Positions 1 to 5,384 of a stretch of DNA of 6,497 nt are shown in pieces. The notes under the pieces are model-generated. The model had not been told where the DNA came from and searched no databases. It saw only the letters and a program-made list of their open reading frames with translations. The stretch is from Phycisphaerae bacterium. Lineage in GTDB: Bacteria > Planctomycetota > Phycisphaerae > UBA1845 > Fen-1342. The number at the start of each line of letters is the position of its first letter. Position 1 is the first letter of the stretch. Both the position numbers and the translations under genes were made by a program. The stretch lies in contig JALHOX010000262.1 in assembly GCA_022842805.1 (NCBI GenBank), forward strand, positions 1 to 6,497, written 5' to 3'.

Positions 1-905
1 TGACTCTCGAAGGCCAGGTTGATCGAGCCCTGCTTGATCACGCTGTAGATGTAGTACCCCCAGGGGTCGTTATCGACCAGCACGAAGACGGGCAGCGAAA
101 GCTCGTTGTGCATGCGATAGATGAGCCGTCGTACGCCGCGGGGGGGCTGGCCGTTGCCGTGGATGATCATGCACTGGTGTTTTTCCCAGAAGCGGTCCTG
201 GTTGAAGCGGGCCCAGACGGCGCCTTTTTCGATCAGGAGGATGAACTTCGCCGTGCATTTGATGAACTGGATCACACCCGGCTCGACGATGCTGGGGACA
301 TTCCACCCGCCCGAGCCGACGCGTGTCAGATCGATCGTGTCGCCGCTGTCGGTGATGGTCAGCGGCCCCACCATTCCGCCGCGCGGCTCGGCGTGAAGGC
401 CGAGCTCCTCGCGCAGCGCGGCGACGGTTACTTCGACGTCTTCGAGCACCGGGTCGCTTTCGCTCTGATCGTAGAAGATGAGTTCCTTGCCCGGCTTGCC
501 TTCGGCGGTGCGCACGGGCACCTTCAAGTTGTAGAAGACGTCGCGCAGGCTGGTCGTGATGTCTTCGTCGATCAGTTGCTTGCAGACCTTGGCGACTTTG
601 AGGGTCTGCATGAATTTTTTGGCCTGGCTGCCTTCGCCGCCGCGACGGCCGAGCAGGCTGAAGAAGTGGCGGCGCTGGACGGCGTCCTTCATCTCGATGA
701 TGCGCTTTGTCTCGTTGAACTCGACGTTGCTGAGCGTGCGCGCGGGGATGTCGAGGAAGGGGTCCTGGTCGCCGCTGACGAGCCGGCTGACGTTGGTCGC
801 CAGCTTGACGATGCGATTTGCGGCGCCGCTGCGGTCGACCGAGAGTTTCGATTTTTTGCCCGCGGCGGCGGCCGGGGCGGCTGTCGCCTTGCTCTTCTTG
901 GCCAT
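1..905 (-). CDS. top6A: DNA topoisomerase VI subunit A (Spo11/Top6A family), 3' end outside the window
   Basis: This is the DNA-cutting subunit of a type IIB topoisomerase; with the ATPase subunit Top6B the family relaxes and decatenates DNA by double-strand passage. I read 301 codons from the ATG at 905, with no stop before the window edge. Family members have about 360-390 residues, so roughly 70 are missing. A Lys/Ala-rich tail (residues 2-20) comes first, then a winged-helix 5Y-CAP region with the catalytic-tyrosine context TSLRDVFYNLK (Tyr125). A Toprim domain follows, with the metal-binding Glu226 (LLIEKGAVW) and the DxD pair Asp278/Asp280 in VLVDNDPWGYY. The segment VGPLTITDSGD is also typical of archaeal Top6A. 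A GGAG lies 8 nt before the ATG, which supports this start. The catalytic Tyr sits about 20 residues later than in archaeal proteins (from memory), which matches the extra tail. In archaea top6B usually precedes top6A; here mutS does. The family call is very secure; a functional Top6 complex cannot be shown from this window. Confidence 0.95.
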   Translation of the reverse strand, partial: MAKKSKATAAPAAAAGKKSKLSVDRSGAANRIVKLATNVSRLVSGDQDPFLDIPARTLSNVEFNETKRIIEMKDAVQRRHFFSLLGRRGGEGSQAKKFMQTLKVAKVCKQLIDEDITTSLRDVFYNLKVPVRTAEGKPGKELIFYDQSESDPVLEDVEVTVAALREELGLHAEPRGGMVGPLTITDSGDTIDLTRVGSGGWNVPSIVEPGVIQFIKCTAKFILLIEKGAVWARFNQDRFWEKHQCMIIHGNGQPPRGVRRLIYRMHNELSLPVFVLVDNDPWGYYIYSVIKQGSINLAFES

Positions 906-913
906 CTTTCACA

Positions 914-917
914 CTCC
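914..917 (-). promoter_or_regulatory. Shine-Dalgarno of top6A
   Basis: GGAG on the minus strand, 8 nt before the top6A ATG. It fixes the start at 905 and shows that top6A has its own ribosome entry site and is not translated only by coupling to mutS, whose stop is 158 bp upstream. Confidence 0.75.
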
Positions 918-973
918 GTTGCGCTAGTGCGGCGGGTCATTCAGCCTTCGCCGTCGTCGATCAAAGATGTTCG

Positions 974-1008
974 TCGCGAATCACGGCGTGAACAAGCGCG
1001 ACACGCCG
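974..1008 (-). other. Inverted repeat with an overlapping alternative stem in the mutS-top6A gap
   Basis: A perfect 7-bp inverted repeat, CGGCGTG (984-990) and CACGCCG (1002-1008), encloses an 11-nt loop. Part of that loop (CGCGA, 997-1001) is also complementary to TCGCG at 974-978. In the transcript the second helix could either compete with the first or stack as an H-type pseudoknot if one pair of the first stem opens. No T-run follows on the minus strand, so it is not a standard intrinsic terminator. It may help end or process the mutS message or structure the top6A leader. Short GC-rich complementarities are common in such DNA, so a role is unproven. Confidence 0.4.
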
Positions 1009-1014
1009 CCGCTT

Positions 1015-1061
1015 CTGCATTTTGCATTTTTCATTCTGCATTCCATTCGCCATTCGATATT
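1015..1061. repeat. Degenerate heptamer tandem array (CATT core every 7 bp)
   Basis: CATT occurs at 1018, 1025, 1032, 1039, 1044 and 1051, with a TATT variant at 1058. The steps are 7, 7, 7, 5, 7 and 7 bp. The three-base spacers are mostly pyrimidine-first (CTG, TTG, TTT, CTG, C, CGC, CGA). On the mRNA-sense strand the units read AATGCAG, AATGCAA, AATGAAA and so on. The array ends two bases from the mutS stop codon and is strikingly AT-rich compared with its surroundings. Heptamer arrays called STRRs are known from cyanobacterial intergenic DNA; whether this one belongs to a comparable family is unknown. Confidence 0.8.
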
Positions 1062-1063
1062 CG

Positions 1064-3814
1064 CTAGTCCTGCGCCATCGCCCGCCAGCGCCTCACCATC
1101 TCCGCCAGCGTTGCGGCGTCGAGTCGAGCGGGGTCCGATGAATCGGCGACCAGCTCGCGCAAGACCACCTCGCTGGGCGATTCGAACAGCTTGAGCTGTT
1201 TGAGCCGTCGTCGCTGGGCGGCGGCCAGCACGGGGCGCTGGGCCTCGCGGGAGAAGTGTTTTTCGAGCTCCGCGAGGACGACGTTGGCCCGTTCGATGAC
1301 GCCCTGCGGCACGCCGGCGAGACGGGCGACGTGCAGGCCGTAGCTCATGCCCGCGGCGCCGGCGACGATCTTGTGCAGAAAGACGATCTGGTCGTCGTAT
1401 TCGCGGACGGCGACGTTGAGATTGGCGACGTTGGGCAGAAGCGTGGCGATCTCGGTCAGTTCGTGATAGTGCGTCGCGAAGAGCGACCGGCAGCCGGCGC
1501 TGCTTGCGAGGTGCTCGGTGATGGCCCAGGCCAGCGCCAGGCCGTCAAACGTGCTGGTGCCGCGGCCGACTTCGTCGAGGATGACGAGGCTGTGCGGGGT
1601 GGCGTTGTTGAGGATGTTGGCGGTTTCGAGCATCTCGACCATGAAGGTCGATTGGCCACGGGCCAGCTCGTCGGCGGCGCCGACGCGGGTGAAGATGCGG
1701 TCGACCATGCCGAGGCGCATGCGGCGGGCGGGCACCCAGCAGCCGCAGTGGGCCAGCAGGGTGAGCAGGGCGACCTGGCGGATGTAGGTGGATTTGCCGG
1801 CCATGTTGGGGCCGGTGATCAGGGCCAGCGAAGGCGTTGGGCCGGCATCGCGCGGAGCCGCTTCGGCGACGCCGTCCGGCGCTTCGACCTCATCGGAGAT
1901 GGCGTGAGAGTGGGGCGTCGCGGCGAACGTTGCGGCCAGATGGGTGTCGTTTGGCGTGAAGCCTGTCCCCAGCAGGGGCTCGACGACGGGGTGGCGGCCT
2001 TCGTCGATATCGAGGATGGGCTCATCGACGAAGACCGGACGGCAGTAGCGACGATCGCTGGCCAGCGCCGCCCAGCCGGCGAGCACGTCGATCGCGGCCA
2101 CGGCGCCGGCCGCGCGTTGCAGATCGTTGACGCGTTCGGCGACGACTCGTCGCAGGGCGTCGAACAGTTCGTATTCGAGCTGGTTGGCGCGGCTTTCGGC
2201 CGAGAGCGCCTCGCCTTCGTAGCGCTTCAATTCGTCGGTGATGTAGCGCTCGGCGTTTTTGACCGTCTGGCGGCGGACGTACTCCGGCGGGACGCGCTCG
2301 CGGTGGGGATTGGTGATCTCGATGTAAAAGCCGTGGACGCGGTTGAAGGCGACCTTGAGCGTGGGGATGCCGGTGCGGGCGACCTCCTGGGCCTGGAACT
2401 GCGCCAGCCAGGCCTGGCCGTCGCGGGCGAAGATACGCAGACGGTCGAGTTCGGCGTTGACGCCGTCGTTGAAGATGCCGCCTTCGCGCAGGGCGAGCGG
2501 TGCGTCGCTCCGCAGTTGCGATGTGAGCAACTGTGCCAGCTCATCGAGGCCGGTGAGCGCTTCGCTGAGGGCCGCGGCGTCGTCGAGGTGGAGGGCGGCC
2601 AGGTCGTTGCGCAGGGCCGGGAGGAGCGCTAGCGTGTCGCCCAGCGCCCGCAGATCGCGGGGCGAGACGCGCTGCACGCCGACGCGGCCGACGATTCGCT
2701 CCAGATCGCCGGCGTCGCGCAGGCGGGCTCTTAGGTTTCGGCGGACGGCGGTTGAATCGATCAGGGCGCCGACGAAGCGCTGTCGTTCGGCGATCCGGGC
2801 GCGGTCGAGCAGCGGATAGCAGAGCCAGGTCCGCAGCAGGCGGGCGCCCATGGGCGTGCAGGTGTGGTCCACCGCGCTCAGCAACGAACCGGCGCGGGCG
2901 CCGCTGCGGAGGGTGCGTTCGATTTCCAGCGAGCGGAGCGTGGTCGGGTCGAGCTGCAGCGATTCGCCGGCGTCGCGGCGTCGCGGCGGGCGGAGGTGGC
3001 TGGTGTCGCCGCGCTGGGTTTCCTGCACATAGGCGAGGATCGCGCCGGCGGCCTGAAGCGAGGGATCGATCTCTTCGAAGCCGAAGCCTTCGAGCCGGCG
3101 CGTGGCGAAGAAGCGTTCGAAGAGGTCGAGTGTGCGAGCGGGGGTGAAGTCGCTGGCGTTGCGGAAGGTGACGGCGACGCCGAGCTGGTCTTTGAGCAGA
3201 TCGTCGCGGCTGTTGCGGCCGGGGGCGGTGCGCTCGGGCAGCAGAACTTCGGCGGCGGCGAGGCGGGTTAGCTCGGCCATGACGCGCGGCGGCGGCACGA
3301 GCTGCACTTCGAAGCGGCCGGTGGAGAGCTCCAGCGCGGCGATGCCGGCGGCGTGCGGTGTTTCGAGCAGGGCGGCGAGGATGTTGCTGGTGTGGCCTTC
3401 GAGCAGGGCTTCGTCGGTCAGCGTGCCGGGGGTGACGATGCGCGAGACGCTGCGGCGGATCAGTCCCTTGGTGAGCTTGGGGTCGTCGATCTGTTCGCTG
3501 ATGGCGACGCGCACGCCGAGCTGGACGAGTTTGCGGAGATAGCCTTCGAGGGCGTGATAGGGGATGCCCGCCATGGGCGTTTTGCCGCTGTCGCGGCTGG
3601 TGAGCGTGATGCCGAGGAGTTTGGCGGCGCGCTCGGCGTCGTCGTAGAAAAGCTCGTAGAAATCGCCCATGCGGAAGAGCAGGAGGGCGTCGCCGACTTC
3701 GCGCTTTTGATCCCAGTATTGGCGCATGGCGGGGGTGAGATCGGCGGGCGGCGCGGGGGCGGCGGGGGTGGCGGGGGTGGCGGGCGGGAGTGGATTTTCG
3801 AGGGATTGCGCCAT
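1064..3814 (-). CDS. mutS: DNA mismatch repair protein MutS (MutS1)
   Basis: MutS finds mismatches and small loops in new DNA and recruits MutL in an ATP-dependent way. The product has 916 residues against 853 in E. coli. The order is: a Pro/Ala/Thr tail (about 7-24); the conserved LTPAMRQYW entry; the mismatch-reading Phe-X-Glu in GDFYELFYDDA (Phe52, Glu54); connector, lever and clamp regions with KVAFNRVHGFYIEIT; then the ABC ATPase. The ATPase has Walker A GPNMAGKST (668-676), the STFMVEM signature, Walker B LDEVGRGTS (Asp747, Glu748) and the ATHYHEL H-loop (His782). QLKLF at 873-877 fits a beta-clamp binding motif. About 31 extra residues, partly acidic, sit just before Walker A. The ATG at 3814 is preferred over Met30 because conserved sequence begins before Met30. 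The frame stays open far upstream through the LOG gene, but that part does not resemble MutS. No Shine-Dalgarno is visible. It lies 83 bp after the LOG gene and 158 bp before top6A. Confidence 0.98.
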   Translation of the reverse strand: MAQSLENPLPPATPATPAAPAPPADLTPAMRQYWDQKREVGDALLLFRMGDFYELFYDDAERAAKLLGITLTSRDSGKTPMAGIPYHALEGYLRKLVQLGVRVAISEQIDDPKLTKGLIRRSVSRIVTPGTLTDEALLEGHTSNILAALLETPHAAGIAALELSTGRFEVQLVPPPRVMAELTRLAAAEVLLPERTAPGRNSRDDLLKDQLGVAVTFRNASDFTPARTLDLFERFFATRRLEGFGFEEIDPSLQAAGAILAYVQETQRGDTSHLRPPRRRDAGESLQLDPTTLRSLEIERTLRSGARAGSLLSAVDHTCTPMGARLLRTWLCYPLLDRARIAERQRFVGALIDSTAVRRNLRARLRDAGDLERIVGRVGVQRVSPRDLRALGDTLALLPALRNDLAALHLDDAAALSEALTGLDELAQLLTSQLRSDAPLALREGGIFNDGVNAELDRLRIFARDGQAWLAQFQAQEVARTGIPTLKVAFNRVHGFYIEITNPHRERVPPEYVRRQTVKNAERYITDELKRYEGEALSAESRANQLEYELFDALRRVVAERVNDLQRAAGAVAAIDVLAGWAALASDRRYCRPVFVDEPILDIDEGRHPVVEPLLGTGFTPNDTHLAATFAATPHSHAISDEVEAPDGVAEAAPRDAGPTPSLALITGPNMAGKSTYIRQVALLTLLAHCGCWVPARRMRLGMVDRIFTRVGAADELARGQSTFMVEMLETANILNNATPHSLVILDEVGRGTSTFDGLALAWAITEHLASSAGCRSLFATHYHELTEIATLLPNVANLNVAVREYDDQIVFLHKIVAGAAGMSYGLHVARLAGVPQGVIERANVVLAELEKHFSREAQRPVLAAAQRRRLKQLKLFESPSEVVLRELVADSSDPARLDAATLAEMVRRWRAMAQD
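3752..3788. repeat. 9-bp G-rich tandem repeat in the mutS start region, with G-quadruplex potential
   Basis: Four 9-mers in a row (CGCGGGGGC, GGCGGGGGT twice, GGCGGGCGG) lie inside codons 10-21 of mutS and encode its Pro/Ala/Thr tail. Because the unit is 9 bp, gain or loss of copies would keep the frame. From 3755 the plus strand has G-runs of 5, 5, 5, 3 and 3 with loops of 1-4 nt, which satisfies the usual quadruplex rule. The G-rich strand is the template strand for mutS. Confidence 0.75.
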
Positions 3815-3823
3815 GTCGAGGGC

Positions 3824-3829
3824 ATTGTA
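3824..3829 (-). promoter_or_regulatory. Candidate -10 box for a near-leaderless mutS transcript
   Basis: TACAAT on the minus strand ends 9 nt before the mutS ATG, in an otherwise C-rich leader. A sigma70-type start 6-9 nt downstream would fall at or just before the ATG. This would fit the lack of any Shine-Dalgarno. The best -35-like hexamer I see (TTTCCA, 3850-3855) is 20 bp away, longer than ideal, so support is weak. Confidence 0.3.
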
Positions 3830-3892
3830 GGGGGGTGGGGTTGGGGATGTGGAAAGGTGCGGGGTGGTGAAGGGCGGAGGGGGTCGGCCGGG
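3830..3892 (+). other. G-quadruplex-prone tract in the LOG-mutS gap (plus strand)
   Basis: The 83-bp gap is almost all purine-rich on the plus strand. G-runs at 3861-3864, 3872-3874, 3879-3883 and 3890-3892 have loops of 7, 4 and 6 nt and fit the quadruplex rule. Three more runs (3830-3835, 3837-3840, 3843-3846) lie between these and the mutS ATG. The mutS mRNA-sense strand is correspondingly C-rich. No clear terminator for the LOG gene was found here. Confidence 0.55.
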
Positions 3893-3897
3893 TGGAT

Positions 3898-4485
3898 TCA
3901 GGTCAACGATTCGTGGGAGGCGGTTGTACTCTGCGGCGCGGCGCGGAGCAGGGACAGCGCGCCGGCGACGTCGGGCGTTTCGGTCCAGAGCGCGCGGTAT
4001 TCGGGGCGAATGAAGCCTTCGGCGATGGCGTGTTCGCGCTGGCGGATGAGCGCGTCGAAGAAGCCGTTTTGGTTGATGACGATGATCGGCTTGTCGTGCA
4101 GGCCGAGCTGTCGCCAGGTGACGACTTCGATCAGTTCGTCGTAGGTGCCGAAGCCGCCGGGCAGGGCGATATAGGCTGCCGAGCGTTGCGACATGAGCAT
4201 TTTTCGCTCGTGCATCGTGCCGACGATGATCAGCTCGGCGAGGCCGGCGTGGGCCACTTCGGGTCGGGCGAGGAGTTGCGGGATGACTCCAACGACGCGG
4301 CCGCCGACGGACAGGGCCGCGTCGGCCAGCGTGCCCATCAGTCCGACCGATCCGCCGCCGTAGACCAGCGTGGCCCCGGCCTGTCCGATGGCGCGGCCCA
4401 GGGCGTGGGCTTCGGCGGCGTAGCGTGGATCGCGGCCGGGGCTTGATCCGCAGAAGACCGCGATGCCGACGCCTTGCAGATTCAT
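3898..4485 (-). CDS. LOG-family (TIGR00730) nucleoside 5'-monophosphate phosphoribohydrolase
   Basis: LOG proteins are cytosolic Rossmann-fold enzymes that cleave nucleoside 5'-monophosphates, including cytokinin ribotides in plants and some bacteria, into free base and ribose 5-phosphate. They were long misannotated as lysine decarboxylases. The product has 195 residues, normal for the family. The N-terminal strand IAVFCGSS (8-15) and the VYGGGSVGLMG loop (41-51) are typical. MHERKMLM (91-98) supplies the catalytic-site Arg94, and PGGFGTYDE (109-117) is the defining phosphate/ribose motif with Glu117. The ATG at 4485 places the first strand at the usual distance; only a weak AGAGAGAG run lies 3 nt before it. 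It sits 99 bp after can and 83 bp before mutS. Natural substrate in a free-living bacterium is uncertain: cytokinin activation, or clean-up of AMP-like or damaged nucleotides. Confidence 0.93.
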   Translation of the reverse strand: MNLQGVGIAVFCGSSPGRDPRYAAEAHALGRAIGQAGATLVYGGGSVGLMGTLADAALSVGGRVVGVIPQLLARPEVAHAGLAELIIVGTMHERKMLMSQRSAAYIALPGGFGTYDELIEVVTWRQLGLHDKPIIVINQNGFFDALIRQREHAIAEGFIRPEYRALWTETPDVAGALSLLRAAPQSTTASHESLT

Positions 4486-4584
4486 GCACTCTCTCTGGCC
4501 GGGGCTGGGGACGAATTTCGCGGCGGAGAAGCTAGCGGATCAGAGGGTGTTTGCGAAAGCGGTCTGCCCGCGGCGGGTGCGGAG

Positions 4585-5238
4585 TCAGAGTTTCTGGGCC
4601 TCCTGCTCGATGGCGAGGCGATAGACCGAGGAGATTTCGTCGGAGTTGGTGATGAGGGTGTTCAGGTCTTGCAGCAGGCCGTCTTCGAGTCGATAGATCC
4701 AGCCGTGAACGGCGAGGCTTTGCCCCGAAGCCCAGGCCTGTTGCACGATGGTGGTGCTGCAGACGTTGTTGACCTGCTCGATCACGTTCAGCTCGCACAG
4801 CTTGTCGAAGCGGCGCTGCTCGCTTTCGATGCGCTGGAGCATGGGCTCGTGCTTCCAGCGCACGTCGCGGATGTGGCGCAGCCAGTTGTCGATCAGCCCG
4901 AGGTGGCGGTCGTGCTGGGCCGCCTTCACGCCGCCGCAGCCGTAGTGGCCGCAGACGATGATGTGCTCGACTTTGAGCACGCAGACGGCGTATTCGATGC
5001 AGGAGAGCGCGTTGATGTCGGTGTGGATGACGACGTTGGCGACGTTGCGGTGGACGAAGACCTCGCCCGGCAGGAGGCCGATAATTTCATTGGCGGGGAC
5101 GCGGCTGTCGGCGCAGCCGATCCAGAGATAGTGGGGGGACTGCTGCTGCGTGAGCTTGGTGAAGAAGTCGGGGTGCTCAGATCGCACCTTTTCGGCCCAC
5201 TGGCGGTTTTTCTGGAACAGTTCGGGCAATAGCCGCAT
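4585..5238 (-). CDS. can: Beta-class carbonic anhydrase, type II (Can-like)
   Basis: This zinc enzyme interconverts CO2 and bicarbonate in the cytoplasm, feeding carboxylases such as acetyl-CoA carboxylase. The product has 217 residues, close to E. coli Can, and aligns along its length. Zinc ligands are Cys42, His98 and Cys101, with the Asp44/Arg46 dyad in CADSR, at the same positions as in E. coli. Trp39, Arg64 and Tyr182 match the triad that forms the non-catalytic bicarbonate site in the Haemophilus type II enzyme (Trp39, Arg64, Tyr181). Bicarbonate inhibition at low pH is therefore likely by family analogy. The start at 5238 is supported by GGAG 8 nt upstream and by alignment; the frame is open further upstream, but only as out-of-frame reading of fabF. 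It follows fabF in the same direction after 146 bp. Bicarbonate supply to fatty acid synthesis gives a plausible metabolic link, though co-transcription is not shown. Confidence 0.97.
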   Translation of the reverse strand: MRLLPELFQKNRQWAEKVRSEHPDFFTKLTQQQSPHYLWIGCADSRVPANEIIGLLPGEVFVHRNVANVVIHTDINALSCIEYAVCVLKVEHIIVCGHYGCGGVKAAQHDRHLGLIDNWLRHIRDVRWKHEPMLQRIESEQRRFDKLCELNVIEQVNNVCSTTIVQQAWASGQSLAVHGWIYRLEDGLLQDLNTLITNSDEISSVYRLAIEQEAQKL

Positions 5239-5246
5239 GGCAGCGT

Positions 5247-5250
5247 CTCC
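5247..5250 (-). promoter_or_regulatory. Shine-Dalgarno of can
   Basis: GGAG on the minus strand, 8 nt before the can ATG, the same motif and spacing as at top6A. It settles the can start despite the long open frame upstream. Confidence 0.75.
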
Positions 5251-5312
5251 GTCTACCGGCTGGAGGGTTGTCGAATCGGCGTCGCGCCCGTCGCGTGCCG
5301 CGAAATGCAAAG

Positions 5313-5339
5313 TCCGCCGCGCCCGGCCGGCGCGACGGA
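5313..5339 (-). other. Strong GC-rich stem-loop between fabF and can
   Basis: TCCG/CGGA (4 bp), one C-A mismatch, then CGCGCC/GGCGCG (6 bp) close a 5-nt loop. In the transcript the stem is followed by CUUUGCAUUU, a weak and interrupted U-tract, so it may be a poor terminator for fabF or a structure in the can leader, about 75 nt before its ATG. An AT-rich patch just upstream (about 5338-5360) is the only promoter-like composition in the gap, but I cannot assign convincing -35/-10 boxes. Confidence 0.45.
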
Positions 5340-5365
5340 TTAACAGAATAGTTAGCTTACGAGTT

Positions 5366-5379
5366 CCCGGTTCTCCGGG
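5366..5379 (-). terminator. Small stem-loop just after the fabF stop
   Basis: CCCGG and CCGGG pair around a 4-nt loop, beginning 5 nt after the fabF stop codon. There is no U-run behind it, so as a terminator it is weak; it could protect the 3' end or be chance in GC-rich DNA. Confidence 0.25.
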
Positions 5380-5384
5380 TTCGG

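Noticed and set aside
70..912. Minus-strand 280-codon open frame overlapping top6A.
   Set aside because: It is an Arg/Pro-rich frame-shifted reading; the Top6A frame carries all catalytic motifs and has a Shine-Dalgarno.
1..1063. A novel defence or mobile module around top6A.
   Set aside because: No integrase, transposase, nuclease partner, direct repeats or composition shift is visible; neighbours are housekeeping genes in the same direction.
1256..2632. Long plus-strand open frame (458 codons) opposite mutS, and similar ones at 108-1067, 3353-4144, 4474-5232 and 5415-5966.
   Set aside because: They are antisense images of real genes in high-GC DNA, full of Asp/Val/Gly/Ala runs without recognisable domains.
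3815..4489. A MutS N-terminal extension: the mutS frame stays open to 4489, giving a 1141-residue reading.
   Set aside because: The extra part is Arg/Pro-rich, has no MutS similarity and lies over the well-supported LOG gene in another frame; MutS homology starts just after the ATG at 3814.
4500..4584. A terminator after can, from the CCCGCCGCGGG near-palindrome.
   Set aside because: The arms leave a one-base loop, which cannot form a hairpin, and no T-run follows.
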